Below are positions 37,972 to 50,315 of a DNA stretch of 64,000 bases, in pieces (position 1 is the first letter of the stretch; each line of letters begins with the position of its first letter). The notes under the pieces are model-generated. The model was not told the origin of the DNA. It was given only the letters and a program-made list of their open reading frames with translations, and ran no database searches. The DNA comes from Corydoras sp. C115 (taxonomy: Eukaryota; Chordata; Actinopteri; Siluriformes; Callichthyidae): assembly GCA_019802505.1 (NCBI GenBank), contig JAFMOC010000082.1, positions 271,001 to 335,000 of the forward strand, given 5' to 3'. A program made the translations under genes and the position numbers.

Positions 37972-38209
37972 ACTAAATGTAGATACGCCACACTTTAAAC
38001 AAGTTACCACCGACAACTTATTACCTTTAGTAATACAATGCAAAATTTTACAACTGTACAACAGTATCCATTCATACTGTAATTATCTGTAAACTTATCC
38101 CCTATACTGTAGACATCCCCTTAAACTCATGTCCCATTTATTTTTTATTTTTACAATTTCTTACTCTTAAATTACCTGATTGTATTACAATTTCATGGTA
38201 CATTATTTA

Positions 38210-38251
38210 TTCATTCATTCATTATCTTCGTCTTAATTCTGTATTAGGGTT

Positions 38252-38345
<94 letters not shown>
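38210..38345 (-). repeat. SINE tail stub joined to (CA)46
   Basis: (TTCA)nTTATCTTCGTC..TATTAGGGTTG, then a pure CA array from 38252 to 38345. Confidence 0.9.
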
Positions 38346-38350
<5 letters not shown>

Positions 38351-38468
38351 TAGATTCAAGATTCAAAGCTTTATTGTCATATGCACAGCAAAGAAACGTT
38401 TCCCTGCACAATGTAATTCTTACTTTGCCGTCCACCCTGAATGAGTAACAAAAAGTACTAATATTAAT

Positions 38469-38472
38469 AATA

Positions 38473-38533
<61 letters not shown>
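38469..38533. repeat. Poly(A) and (TA)n
   Basis: About 20 A then about 21 TA units, abutting a SINE head. Confidence 0.95.
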
Positions 38534-38534
<1 letters not shown>

Positions 38535-38866
38535 TGGCTTAGTAGTTAGCATGTTCTCCTCTCAGCGCTGGGGATTCCAGATTCAAATCCCAATCTGGGC
38601 GGAGTTTCCATGTTCTCCCCGTGTCCACGTGGGTTTCCTCCAGGTTCTCCGGTTTCCTCCCACAGTCCAAAAACATTGATCAAGGTCAATTGAATTCTCC
38701 AAATTGCCCCATATAGAGTGTGTGTTTGTGTGAGTGAGTGTGTGCCCAGTGATTGATTGGCGCCCTGTCCTGGGTGTATCTGCCCAGCGCCCGAAACATT
38801 CTCCCCTGGATGGGCATGAGAACCCCTGGGACCCTAATATAAGGACAAAGTGGAGATAATGGATAA
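38534..38866 (+). mobile_element. V-SINE
   Basis: AGGTGGCTTAGTAGTTAGC to GATAATGGATAAATGG. Head slightly truncated by the TA run. Confidence 0.88.
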
Positions 38867-39387
38867 ATGGATAAAATATATAAAAAACAGAAAAACACAC
38901 ACACACTCTATGTACATAATTATGAAGTCATTTACATTGTGCAAAGTATTGAGATACATTATATTGTAATGCAACACATATATATGGAACAAAAAAAACC
39001 TAAAAAATTACCAAAACAAATTTTTAACTTTATTTAATGTAAGCCATGGGTTTATAGCAGGGCTTGCTTTATTGTACTGTGAGGACCCCATTAGTGAATG
39101 AACTAAGAAAGAAAAATGACTAAAAAAAGAAACTCTCTGCTTGGGTCACCGACCCTTTTTAGTTGTATGCATAGAAACATATGGTGTGTTTACGATAAAG
39201 CTTGGACTAAGTGAGTCGTAAAGAGCAGTGGCCAGTTGGAAACCTGTGGGGGGGGACAAAATTGGCTTTAAGTTTATAGCATGTGATATTAGACAATAAT
39301 GCAGCAAAAAAACTTTTGTAAACAGACCTTAAACAAATAGTACAACCATAATAATTATTCTTAATAAAAATAATAATAATAGAGGTA

Positions 39388-39744
39388 GGGAGGCACGGTG
39401 GTTTAGTGGTTAGCACGTTCTCCTCTCAGCGCTAGGGATTCCCGGTTCGAATTCCAATCTGGGTGGAGTTTCCATGTTCTCCCCGTGTCCGCGTGGGTTT
39501 CCTCCGGGTTCTCCGGTTTTCTCCCACAGTCCAAAAACATGGATCAAGTCAATTGAGTTCTCCAAATTGCCCCATATAGATTGTGTTTGTGTGAGTGAGT
39601 GTGTGCCCAGCGATAGATTGGCGCCCTGTCCTGGGTGTATCTGCCCAGAACCCAAACGTTCTCCCCTGTATAGGCGTGCGGAACCCCCCCCCCCCCCCCC
39701 GTGACCCTAATATAGGATAAAGCGGAAGATAATGGATGGATGGA
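39388..39744 (+). mobile_element. V-SINE
   Basis: GGGAGGCACGGTGG to (ATGG)n. Long C-run after GGAACC. Confidence 0.9.
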
Positions 39745-39749
39745 TAACA

Positions 39750-40380
39750 GAGGTATTATTGTTATCTATAATAAAAACAGGTGAAATTTTAAACTTGTTT
39801 TTCTAAAATTAACATGGCTTAAACGCTGATTTTATTTCATTATAGCAGATTTATATTTGCTGCTAAACAACCCCCCTCCCCCCATTATCATATAAATTAC
39901 AAATACTGTCAAATGTTTAACTTTGACAACTGAAGAAGAAGAAGAACTATGTAGTCCTGTTTTTGTTTTGTTTCTTGTCTTTAGGATTCTTATGCGCTTT
40001 TACTTAGTAGGACCCATCGCGAGTCCACACTTGCCCTCCTCCTAATGAATAAGAAAGGGTAGGAGAGAGATGCAAAAGGGAACGGGGGAGGGCAGGCCCA
40101 TGAATGAGTGGTGGCACAGGAGATGGCTAAGAATGGAGAGATTAGCAGAGGTGAATGATGCAAAGAAAAGACAAACTGACCATCATGGTCAGGAAACTCG
40201 CTGCTGATCTACTCCTGATACTGTACTTTTTACATTACAGCTCATGCTTCCGTTGCTCTGGTGGAACATGCTTGGTATCCTGAAAGAGTCTATTACATTT
40301 TGGCCAAAAGCACAAAGTTTGGTCGCTGTTCTGATATAGTATGATGATTTATCAGTGTGCAGAAATGCCGTGATGAGTAG
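39750..40380. other. Intronic sequence, nothing recognised
   Basis: Unique DNA with short purine-rich stretches. No exon-like frame. Confidence 0.5.
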
Positions 40381-40383
40381 TTT

Positions 40384-40684
40384 GTCCCCATGCCCATCCA
40401 GAGGAGAACATTTCAGTTTCTGGGCAGATACACTCAGGACAGGGCGCCAATCTATCACTGGGCACACACTCACTCACACAGACATACACACTCTATATGG
40501 GGCAATTTGGAGAACTCAATTGACTTGATCCATGTTTTTGGACTGTGGGAGGAAATCAGAGAACCGGGAGGAAACCCATGCAGACACGGGGAGAACATGG
40601 AAACTCCACCCAGATTGGAATTCGATCCGGGAATCCCTAGTGCTGAGAGGCAAACGTGCTAACCACTAAACCACCGTGCCTCCA
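40384..40684 (-). mobile_element. V-SINE, tail truncated
   Basis: CCCCATGCCCATCCAG to CCACCGTGCC. Carries TTTCAGTTTCTGGGC, near the TTTTGGGTTCTGGGC of the multimers. Confidence 0.87.
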
Positions 40685-40686
40685 CT

Positions 40687-40869
40687 ACCTCTATATGGGG
40701 CAATTTGGAAAATTTATCTGATCTTGATCCATGTTTTTGGACTGTGGGAGGAAACCAGGGAGAACCCAGAGGAAACCCACACGGACACAGGGAGAACATG
40801 GAAACATTCGAACCTGGAAACCCTAGCGCTGAGAGGCGAACGTGCTAACCACTGAGCCACTGTTTCACC
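40687..40869 (-). mobile_element. V-SINE head half in tandem with the previous
   Basis: CTATATGGGGCAATTTGG to GAGCCACTGTTTCACC. Part of the core deleted before CATTCGAACC. Confidence 0.85.
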
Positions 40870-40994
40870 TAAGATACAAATCCTTTTAATTAAATAAAAT
40901 TCTTTTTATTCTTTTTACATAAACACAAATAATGAGGTACCACCTTTAGACTAGAGTAAAATGTCATGAAATTAACAAGTTTTAATCGCATCAG

Positions 40995-41650
40995 GGGCGG
41001 CACGGTGGCTTAGTGGTTAGCAAATTCGCCTCTCAGCACTAAGGATTCCCGGTTCGAATCCCCATCTGGGTGGAGTTTCCATGTTCTCCCTGTGTCTGCG
41101 TGGGTTTCCTCCGGGTTCTCCGGTTACCTCCCACAGTCCAAAAACATGGATCAAGTCAATTGAATTCTCCAAATTGCCCCATATAGAGTGTGTTTGTGTG
41201 AGTGAGTGTGTGCCCAGCGATGGATTGGCGCCCTGTCCTGGGTCTATCTGCCCAGCGCCCGAGACGTTCTCCCCTGGATGAGCATGGGGAACCCCACCGC
41301 GACCCTAATAGAGGATAAAGCAGAAGATAATGGATGGATGGATGGATAGTACTGCTGTGGAAGTTCTGACCAGAGAGGACTAATAATGCATACAGATTAA
41401 TAGATGGACTAGTTGTTAAGTGAAGAACTAATAAAAAATTGTATTGTAATTAAAAAATGGACAATGAACGTAGGAACAAAGATGTGCATCTAATGAAGGG
41501 TGGGATTAATATATGTTGCCCATTGGTGCGTCCTCTGATTATCATGTACCTACATTAATCAAAATGTAGTTCTAAAAATGGATGGGCATGGGGAACCCCA
41601 CCGCAACCCTAATAGAGGATAAAGCGGGAGACAATGAATGAATGAATGAA
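40995..41650 (+). mobile_element. V-SINE plus 230 bp non-SINE DNA plus second SINE 3' end, in one target duplication
   Basis: A full SINE (40995-41347, (ATGG)n tail) is followed by unique DNA 41348-41577 and a SINE 3' end 41578-41650 with (ATGA)n tail. The target duplication TAATCGCATCAGG brackets the whole (before 40995 and after 41650), not the first SINE. Confidence 0.82.
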
Positions 41651-41959
41651 TAATCGCATCAGGACTAGAGATTTCAGAGTTCCTAAACAGTACATTGAAC
41701 ATTTCCTCAGCGATTAGATCAACAGCATGTGCAAATCAAACAACCTGCATTAGATTCAGTGCCGTTCACATGAATTTCTTAGTAAAGAAGTGGTATGTAA
41801 AATACTGCTCATGCTTCCAGAGCTGTGCTCTAACATCACGCCTTGACAAAATATTCAGTCGCCTCTGTTTTGAGGCTAATTCTGTTTCTAAGGAGACCAG
41901 CTTAGATGAAGTCACTACAGCCTCCTTGTGATGTGCCTGCAGGGCTGCTGCGGACCCGC

Positions 41960-41962
<3 letters not shown>

Positions 41963-42018
<56 letters not shown>
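41963..42018. repeat. (CA)n microsatellite
   Basis: About 28 units. Confidence 0.97.
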
Positions 42019-42019
<1 letters not shown>

Positions 42020-42356
42020 ACTGGCCTCTGACTCACAGTATTACATCATATTCATTGTCAGCAGTGTTTGCATTTTGGGAGAGGGGCAGTGGTGCAGGAT
42101 TTACGTCACGATTATAAATCATGGATTTTCAATGAGGGCAGGAAGGGACTTGAAAGGGGAAGGGAATAATATTTAGACGCTTGAAATCTTGACAAAGCTC
42201 ATAAAAGAGCTTAAATATTATGATAACATGTCGTAATGTTTAAATGTGATTCAAGAGTGGACTCATCAGGGCATAAAGCTAAAGCAGGCCCTGTTGCTGG
42301 TCCATAAGAGAGAAGCGCTGCTGGCAATTCTGTTGAGAGAAGAGAGGATAAGTTAA

Positions 42357-42641
42357 GGGCGGCACGGTGGCTTAGTGGTTAGCACGTTCGCCTCTCAGTG
42401 CTAGGGATTCCCGGTTCGAATCCCCATCTGGGTGGAGTTTCCATGTTCTCCCCGTGTCTGCGTGGGTTTCCTCCGGGTTCTCCGGTTTCCTCCCACAGTC
42501 CAAAAACATGGATCAAGTCAATTGAATTCTCAGAATTGCCCCATATAGTGTGTTAGTGTGAGTGAGTGTGTGCCCAGCGATGGATTGGCGCCCTGTCCTG
42601 GGTCTATCTGCCCAGCGCCCGAGATAATGAATGAATGAATG
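42357..42641 (+). mobile_element. V-SINE, 3' deletion
   Basis: GCGCCCGAGA is joined straight to TAATGAATGAATG, losing the GTTCTCCCC...GGATAAAGC block. Target duplication GAAGAGAGGATAAGTT. Confidence 0.9.
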
Positions 42642-42693
42642 AAGAGAGGATAAGTTGAGCTAGCACTTAATTGATCCCATCAGGAGGGTTCCA

Positions 42694-43013
42694 TCCATCC
42701 ATTATCTTCTGCTTTATCCTATATTAGGGTCGTGGCGGTCCCCATCCAGGGGAGAACGTCTCAGGCGCTGGGCAGATACACCCAGGACAGGGCACCTATC
42801 TAACGCTGGGCACACACTCACTTACACAAACACACTCTATATGGGGCAATTTGGAGAACTCAATTGATTTGATCCATGTTTTTGGACTGTGGGAGGAAAC
42901 CGGAGAACCCGGAGGAAACCCACTCAGACACGGAGAGAACATGGAAACTCCACCCAGATGGGGATTCGAACCGGGAATCCCTAGTGCTGACCACTAAGCC
43001 ACCGTGCCGCCCC
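42694..43013 (-). mobile_element. V-SINE
   Basis: Target duplication AGGAGGGTTC. Head lacks GAGAGGCGAACGTGCTAA. Confidence 0.9.
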
Positions 43014-43117
43014 AGGAGGGTTCATTTAGGGAAATTAAGATACCAGTGGAAATAAAATATATAAAAATATATCTTATAAAACTTGAAAAATGTATTTTTT
43101 ACAAATCTGCAGTTAAG

Positions 43118-43471
43118 GGCGGCACGGTGGTTTAGTGGTTAGCACGTTCGCCTCTCAGCGCTAGGGATTCCCGGTTCGAATCTCCATCTGGGTGGAGTTT
43201 CCATGTTCTCCCCGTGTCCGTGTGGGTTTCCTCCGGGTTCTCCGGTTTTCTTCCCACAGTCCAAAAACATGGATCAAATCAGTTGAGTTCTCCAAATTGC
43301 CCCATATAGAGTGTGTTTGTGTGAGTGAGTGTGTTCCCAGCGATGGATTGGCATCCTGTCCTGGGTCTATCTGCCCAGCGCCCGAGATGCTCTCCCCTGG
43401 ATTGGCATGGGGAACCCCCCCGCGACCCTAATAGAGGATAAAGCGGAAGATAATGAATGAATGAATGAATA
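43118..43471 (+). mobile_element. V-SINE, young subtype
   Basis: Target duplication AAATCTGCAGTTAA. Confidence 0.92.
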
Positions 43472-43826
43472 AATCTGCAGTTAATAATAATGCTTTTCAC
43501 CACAATACAGTTATTGCACATAATCCTTTTTATGTTATTATTATGGTGGTCAGGCTACTGCCCCATTCCATCCGTTGTTGCCCTGTTACCACATCTTCCC
43601 CCTAGAGAGAGGTTGTACAGTCTGCTGGCATAAGGGACAAAGGGTTAAAAACCCTGGCGGTGATGGATAAAAAAAGCTCCACCCGGCTCCACTTCCTCAA
43701 ACCCATGTGCAACACTGAATTCAGTGACAACCGATTGTGTGACCTTAGAGGGCGAACCCCGAAGGGCGAAGTGTAGACCCCGAAATCACATTTGTTTAGA
43801 AAAATGTTTATTCTTTAATATATCTA
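43472..43826. other. Intronic sequence, possible L1-like 3' piece
   Basis: Contains GAGAGAGGTTGTACAGTCTG and GGTTAAAAACCCTGGCGGTG then AAAAAAGCTCCACCCGGCTC, which look like an old interspersed repeat. Not identified. Confidence 0.3.
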
Positions 43827-43827
43827 C

Positions 43828-44229
43828 TAGGGGTGAGCTGCAATATTCGCTGATTCGACGATTCGATTCGGAGAACCGTAGTCGACTATAAACCTCATAG
43901 TCGAATGTACCATTTTGACCACATGGGGGTGCCCATGGCTGCTGCTAAGCATTAGTTTTTACATGAAATATCTTTGTTTTCATTATATATATAGCCTTTT
44001 GTCAAATAAAATCATCATAATTTCTAGAAAGAAAAAAGAAAAACAAAAATAAAGGTTTTCTTTTGTTAGAAAAACAAGTAAAATATAAAAAAAATAAATC
44101 TTTTTTAAAAACTATGCTTATAGCGCCATCTTGTGGTGAAATTTTAACTGATTCGACTATCAGTCGACTATAGGGAAAATCTGACGAATTAGATTCGACT
44201 ACGAAAATCTGTAGTTGAATACAGCCCTA
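43828..44229 (+). mobile_element. hAT element, copy 3 (short)
   Basis: TAGGGGTG...CAGCCCTA. Candidate 8-bp duplication ATATCTAC/ATGTATAC (6 of 8). The BED region is replaced by A/G-rich sequence. Confidence 0.85.
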
Positions 44230-44296
44230 ATGTATACATTTCCTAGCTCACAAAATTTGTATTGTGTATTTTGTGTTTATATTTCTATAATGTTTG

Positions 44297-44639
44297 GGGT
44301 GGCACGGTGGCTTAGTGGTTAGCACGTTCGCCTCTCAGCGCTAGGGATTCCCGGTTTGAATCCCCATCTGGGTGGAGTTTCCATGTTCTCCCCATGTCTG
44401 CGTGGGTTTCCTCCGGGTTCTCCGGTTTCCTCCCACAGTCCAAAAACATGGATCAAGTCAATTGAATTCTCCAAATTACCCCATATAGAGTGTGTCTGTG
44501 TGAGTGAGTGTGTGCCCAGCGATGGATTGGCGCCCTGTCCTGGGTGTATCTGCCCGGCGCCCGAGATGTTCTCCCCTGGATGGGCATGGGGAACCCCACC
44601 GCGACCCTAATAGAGGATAAAGCGGGAGATAATGAATGA
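44297..44639 (+). mobile_element. V-SINE, young subtype
   Basis: Target duplication TATAATGTTT. Confidence 0.92.
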
Positions 44640-44690
44640 ATTTATATAATGTTTATATTTGTGTGGAATACAATGTTCAGGGATCGTTAC

Positions 44691-44965
44691 ATCCATCCAT
44701 CCATTATCGGGCGCTGGGCAGATACACCCAGGACAGGGCTTGGCGCTGTCGCTGGGCACACAAACAGACATACACTCTATATGGGGCAATTTGGAGAATT
44801 CATTTGTCCTTGATCTATGTTTTTGGACTGTGGGAGGAAACCGGAGAACCCGGAGGAAACCCACGTGGACACGGGGAGAACATGGAAACCCAGATTGGGA
44901 TTTGAACCTGGAATCCCTAGTGCTGAGAGGAGAAACTGTTAACCAATAAACCACCGCGCCTCCCG
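44691..44965 (-). mobile_element. V-SINE, tail deletion
   Basis: (CATC)nATTAT joins directly to CGGGCGCTGGGC. Head ends CCACCGCGCCTCCC. Confidence 0.87.
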
Positions 44966-45955
44966 GTTGCCACCTTCTAGAAAATATAAAAAACGGGACG
45001 TCCACCACAGCTCCTTTGGGCCGTGACCGCCATGGGCCCGACTCCTTTAGGGCAGGGCGCCGGCGGCAGAGCCACGATTTATGTTGTGGGCCATGTTGGG
45101 AGTTAAAGAAATTTTTGCTGCACCCCTGAATTTTCCTAGACATCACGCCGACCAGTCGTACGGGAAAATGTTGATGTCTAAAACTGTTGAGTCAGCAATT
45201 AAATCTATTTTCCCCCTCCATTATCCCGCTGTAAAGTCTGAGTGATGTCTCGTCGAGCCCATTTTGAGGTTCTATAGAATGACCCGATGAACAATAACCT
45301 GCCTCCCAAAAGATTACATGTTTCTATAACTAAGCACTACATGTAGGTGCATCGAGTCATTTAATTCTCTCTGTTTTTACGGCTTAACAGAGGGAGTGTA
45401 GCCGAGTGGGAGTGCAAGATAAATCGAGGGAGGACGGAAAAACCTATGAGTGTACTGTAAGCGTGAGGAACACACAGAGGGAGTTTGGGTGTGTTGGGCT
45501 GTTGGCTGCTTTCCCTGTTAGATAACACCATGTCATTCTCACAGGAAGGTTTTGGAAACGTTGGAATCTGTACCCTGCGTTACGAGATTCTTCCCTGCCG
45601 GGAATTTACCAATAAGTCTGAAGTTCTAAGTGTTGTATGCTTTTAAATGGTCCATTGGGAGATTTTCAGAAATGAGCTGTTAATCACCGCCACTTCCTCG
45701 CTCTGAACTGAGGTCCTGTGTGTAGGTGAGTGTCGCTAGGTGTGGTATGAGGTAATAACGGCCTTATCACTGGTGGGTTCGCTCACTGTGATTAAATTCC
45801 AACTTCTCCTGCCAAGTTTGCATGCCCACGTGTCCATACAGACGTGCTTATTAGAAAGCTCTGTAAATAGAAGCTTTAACCCTCTTTTAGGAGTGTGCAG
45901 GAACACCTAGTGCTGCGGAATCCCACACATAACCCTGTTTTCAAAATGTAGTTAT
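44966..45955. other. Intronic sequence, nothing recognised
   Basis: The longest stretch without a recognised repeat. No open frame with splice borders. Contains CCGTGACCGCCATGGGCCCG-like GC-rich DNA near 45020. Confidence 0.5.
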
Positions 45956-46277
45956 TCATTATCGTCCGCTTAGTCGTCTACTAGGGTTCCCCATGCCCAT
46001 TCAGGGGAGAATGTCTTGGGCGCGGGGCTGATACACCCAGGACAGGATGCCAATCTATCACTGGGCACACACTCACTCACACAGACACACTCTATATGGG
46101 GCAATTTTGAGAATTCAATTGACTTGATCCATGTTTTTGGACTGTGGGAGGAAACCAGAGAACCCGGAGGAAACCCACACGGACATGGGGAGAACATGGA
46201 AACTCCACCCAGATGGGGATTCGAACCGGAATTCCCAGTGCTGAGAGGCGAACTAACCACTAAGCCACCGTGCCGCC
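45956..46277 (-). mobile_element. V-SINE
   Basis: TTATCGTCCGCTTAGTCG to CCACCGTGCCGCCCC. Lacks CGTGCTAA in the head. Confidence 0.88.
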
Positions 46278-46288
46278 CCAGCCATTAA

Positions 46289-46637
46289 ATCCATCCATCC
46301 ATTATCTTCAGCTTTATCCTCTATTAGGGTCACGGGGGGGTTCCCCATGCCCATCCAGGGGAGAACGTTTCGGGCGCTGGGCAGATACACCCAGGACAGG
46401 GTGCCAATCTATCGCTGGGCACACACTCACTCACACAGACACACTCTATATGGGGCAATTTGGAGAATTCAGTTGACCTTGATCCATGTTTTTGGACTGT
46501 GGAGGAAACCAGAGAACCTGGAGGAAACCCATGCGGACACGGGGAGAACATGGAAACTCCACCCAGATTGGGATTCGAACCTGGAATCCCTAGCGCTGAG
46601 AGGCGAATGTGCTAACCACTAAGCCACCATGGCGCCT
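46289..46637 (-). mobile_element. V-SINE in tandem with previous
   Basis: (ATCC)n tail to CCACCATGGCGCC. Flanks CCATTAAATCCATCC suggest insertion next to the first copy's flank. Confidence 0.88.
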
Positions 46638-46698
46638 ACATTTCATATCAAAGAATATGATATGAAATATTAAATATTATGAAATATTAAAGAAGAGG

Positions 46699-46915
46699 GC
46701 GGCACGGTGGCTTAGTGGTTAGCACGTTCGCCTCTCAGCGCTAGGGATTCCCGGTTCGAATCCCCATCTGCGTGGGTTTCCTCCGGGTTCTCCGGTTTCC
46801 TCCCACAGTCCAAAAACATGGATGAAGTCAATTGAATTCGCAAAATTGCCCCATATAGAATGTGTCTGTGTGAGACCCTAATAGAGGATAATGCGGGAGA
46901 TAATGAATGAATGAA
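46699..46915 (+). mobile_element. V-SINE, two internal deletions
   Basis: CATCTG joins GCGTGGG (loses the CATGTTCTCC block) and GTGTGAG joins ACCCTAATAG. Target duplication ATATTAAAGAAG. Confidence 0.9.
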
Positions 46916-47300
46916 TATTAAAGAAGAAAGTCTGTATTTTATATTATTGAATTCACAAACAAGGGTCTGTGTTTTATTTTAACAACCCTGGTTTGTGGAG
47001 GTGTGTCACGGCTGGAGTAAAAACATTCCTGATGCTCTTTAAACGGCAAAAGGTCACAAGCTTATATTTAAAGACTTTGGACTCTACGATCTTTTAAAAT
47101 AGGAGTGGTTCATCAGCAAACCTCACACTAAGAGCAATAAGTGTAGTAGACTGTAGTAGTCCTAGTAATAACTAGGATAAAGGGTTTTCCACTTCACTTT
47201 GGCTAATGTAAACGTGCATGAGTCCACAATGAGAATATAAATGAAGTGTTAATAAAAGAGAAAGAAAAACACTTCATTTTCTTCACTATCTCTAATACAA

Positions 47301-47648
47301 GGGCGGCACGGTGGCTTAGTGGTTAGCATGTTCTCCTCTCAGCACTAGGGATTCCCGGTTCGAATCCCCATCTGGGTGGAGTTTCCATGTTCTCCCCGTG
47401 TCCGTGTGGGTTTCCTCCGGGTTCTCTGGTTTCCTCCCACAGTCCAAAAACATGGATCAAGGTCAATTGAATTATCCATATAGAGTGTGTCTGTGTGAGT
47501 GAGTGTGCCCAGTGATAGATTGGTGCCCTGTCCTGGGTGTATCTGCCCAGCGCCCAAAACGTGTTCCCCTGGATGGGCATGGGGAACCCCCCCCCCCCCC
47601 CCGCGCGCGACTCTAGTAGAGGATAAAGCGGAAGATAATGGATGGATA
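47301..47648 (+). mobile_element. V-SINE
   Basis: GGGCGGCACGG to GATGGATATA. Long C-run with CGCGCG. Confidence 0.9.
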
Positions 47649-47741
47649 TACTGTTATCATTGGCAGTTGGTTCAGAAACCTTTCAATTGTACTCTGAATA
47701 GTTGATGACCGGAAAATTACAATGACTGCAATTCATATAGG

Positions 47742-48583
47742 TACCATAAGGCGCACTTTATTATAAGGCGCAGTCTGAATTACGGGGTCTATTTCTGTAT
47801 TTGACCCACGTATAAGGCGCACCGTACTATAAGGTGCAGTCTCAATTACGGACTCTATTTCTGTACGGTACTTATTCTGTACGACACCGTATTATAAGGC
47901 ACTTGCTAAAACATACGATCTACAAAAAAAGTAAAGGATGCAAAACGGTGATTTATAATTGAAGTTTATTCTACTACTTGACAAAACACACATTATTTCT
48001 AATCACTCTTCTTCCACAAATCCATCAAAGTCCTCATCTTCTGTGTCTGAATTAAAAAGCTGCGCAATTTCACTATCGAGCACTCCGGGTTCCCCCTCAT
48101 CAATGTCTGAGTCCGTCTCGTCGCCAGGCGGCTGTTCAGCAATGATGCCGGCTTTCGTGAAAGCTCGGACAACGGTTACAGCAGAAACCTCAGCTCAGGC
48201 ATCCACAATCCATTCACAGACGGTGGTGTAACTCGCCCGCCGCCACCTCCGAGTTTTAGTAAACGTGTGTTCACCGTCTATCATCCATCGCTCCCACGCC
48301 ACCCGCAACTTTACTTTAAACGCCCTGTTAACACCAATGTCCAGCGGTTGGAGTTCTTTATTTAATCCTCCCGGAATGGCGGCAAGCTCCGAATTCATTT
48401 TCTTCACTCGGCTTTTCACACTTTTTTGATGTGTGGAAAAAACCACCCGGTCGCACAACAATACTTTTATAGATTTTGGAACTCAGTGCACGTATAAGGC
48501 GCACCGGATTATAAGGCGCACGTCTGATTTCTGGGAAAAATTTTAGGCTTTTAGGTGCGCCTTATAGTCCGAAAAATACGGTA
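47742..48583 (-). mobile_element. pogo/Tigger-like element (copy 2)
   Basis: The right terminus (reverse strand) is TACCGTATTTTTCGGACTAT. The left end is worn (TACCATAAGGCGC). Tandem AAGGCGCA/CGGTGC-type subterminal blocks on both sides. Interior as in copy 1. Confidence 0.87.
48000..48430 (-). pseudogene. pogo transposase C-terminal remnant (copy 2)
   Basis: KMNSELAAIPGGLNKELQPL, DIGVNRAFKVKLRVAWERWM, then RRASYTTVCEWIVDA and stop. After that stop the reading picks up the VVRAFTKAGIIAEQPPGDE..DEDFDGFVEEE end. This copy keeps the LNKELQPLDIG form that copy 1 has altered. Confidence 0.8.
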
Positions 48584-48584
48584 G

Positions 48585-48652
48585 TATCTATCTATCTGTC
48601 TGTCTGTCTGTCTGTCCTGTCCTGTCCTGTCCTGTCCTGTCCTGTCTTGTCT
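48585..48652. repeat. (TCTA)/(TGTC)/(CTGTC)n tetra-/pentamer array
   Basis: TATC units pass to TGTC then CTGTC units, directly at the pogo end. Confidence 0.93.
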
Positions 48653-49039
48653 ATGTAATGTATCAGTGCAGTTCCTGTCAGTTCTGTTCTGTGTGCAGCA
48701 CTGTCACAGTGAACAGACTCGGGTGCAGCTGCCATTCCCTCCACCTGCAGGTGCCCCTTAAACCAATAATCTGCCCCAACGTCTCGCTGTTAGGTCTTTT
48801 GTTTTGAAGTCATTACATCTCATACGTTGCATCCTGCACATGTTCACTGTTTGAAGATGAGATTCACTATTTAACATGAAGGCTGACACTGAGTGCTTTA
48901 CCACATTTAGCATCATTTGATGGCTTCTTTGATCATAATGCGATTGTTGATCATATCACTTGCTAGCAGTTTAAGCTCTGATGCTAGAACAGTTCGTTTC
49001 ATTGAGTTTTTCACCTGAATTGTTTGTTTTAAATCCTAG

Positions 49040-49145
49040 GTTACAAGATGATCTAATATAATCACCTCAGCCAGAAACCTGCAGAGAGAACTGTAAAGAC
49101 TGATGAACAAAGAGGCCTGAGAAGCCACTGCACCTGAGAGACACG
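49040..49145 (+). other. Possible non-coding 5' exon of gene 2
   Basis: Non-repeat sequence between AAATCCTAG and ACACG|gtattc, with stops in all three frames, directly before the GT-rich array. The donor is weak. It could be a 5' UTR exon or chance. Confidence 0.2.
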
Positions 49146-49149
49146 GTAT

Positions 49150-49311
49150 TCTGTCTGTGTGTGTCTGTGTGTGTCTGTGTGTGTCTGTGTGTGTGTCTGT
49201 GTGTGTGTCTGTGTGTGAGTCTGTGTGTGAGTCTGTGTGTGAGTCTTTGTGAGTCTGTGTCTTTGTGAATCTGTGTCTTTATGAGTTTGTGTGTGTGTGT
49301 GTGTTTGCGCT

Positions 49312-49346
<35 letters not shown>

Positions 49347-49825
49347 CTGTGTGTCCGTGTGTGTGTCTGTGTGCGCCTGTGTGTGTTTGTCTAGGTCTGT
49401 GTGCCTGTTTGTGTTTGTGTGTGTCAGTATGTGCCTGCGTGTGCCTGTGTGTGCGCCTTTGTCTGTGTGTGCCTGTGTCTGTGTGTGTCTGCGTTTGTCT
49501 GTGTCTGTCTGTCTGTGTCTGCGTGTGTGTCTGCGTGTGTCTGTGCTTGTATCTGTGTGTATCTGTGTGTCTGTGTGTGTCTGTGTGTGTTTGTCTGTGC
49601 CTGTGAGTCTGTGTGTGTTTTTGTGTCTGTGTGTGTCTGTCTGTGCCTGTGAGTCTGTGTGTGTTTTTGTGTCTGTGTGTGTCTGTCTGTCTGCGTGTGT
49701 GTGTGTCTGTGTGTGCCTGTGTCTGTGCCTGTGTCTGCGCGTGTATGTGTCTGTGTGTGTCTGTATCTGTGTGCCTATGTATGCCTGTGTTTGTCTTTGC
49801 CTGTGTGTCTGTGTGTGTTTGTGTC

Positions 49826-49873
<48 letters not shown>

Positions 49874-50004
49874 TGCGCATGTGTGTGTCTGTGTGTGTCT
49901 GTATCTGTGTGTGCCTGTGTGTGTTTGTCTTTGCCTGTGTGTCTGTGTGTGTTTGTGTCTGTCTGTGTGTGTGTGAGTTTCTGCGCGCGTGTGTCTGTGT
50001 CTCT

Positions 50005-50039
<35 letters not shown>

Positions 50040-50040
50040 C

Positions 50041-50101
<61 letters not shown>

Positions 50102-50150
50102 CGTGTCTATGTGTGTGTGTCTGTGTGTGTGTTTGTGTGTGTGTGTGTTG
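49150..50150. repeat. ~1-kb degenerate GT/CTGTGTGT array
   Basis: GTGT interspersed with CTGT, GCCT and TTGT. Long Cys/Val or His/Thr frames on both strands come from dinucleotide composition. Confidence 0.95.
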
Positions 50151-50315
50151 GTGATCAGTGTTACTTACCTTATTTCTGAATTTGAATGCAGATGCAGAAG
50201 TACTTCTCATTGTTACACCTGACATGTGACGTCTTTCTGACAAACATTTCATTCAAAGTGTGTTTATTTTAGTTTCCGTGAAAAACAAGTACATTGTAAA
50301 TAAATCACTCCGCTT

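Noticed and set aside
41695..41931. 78-codon open frame as an exon
   Set aside because: No splice signals fit and nothing resembles a known protein.
49062..50252. A 396-codon His/Thr frame and Cys/Val frames on the other strand
   Set aside because: Pure by-products of the GT-rich array; open in several frames on both strands.
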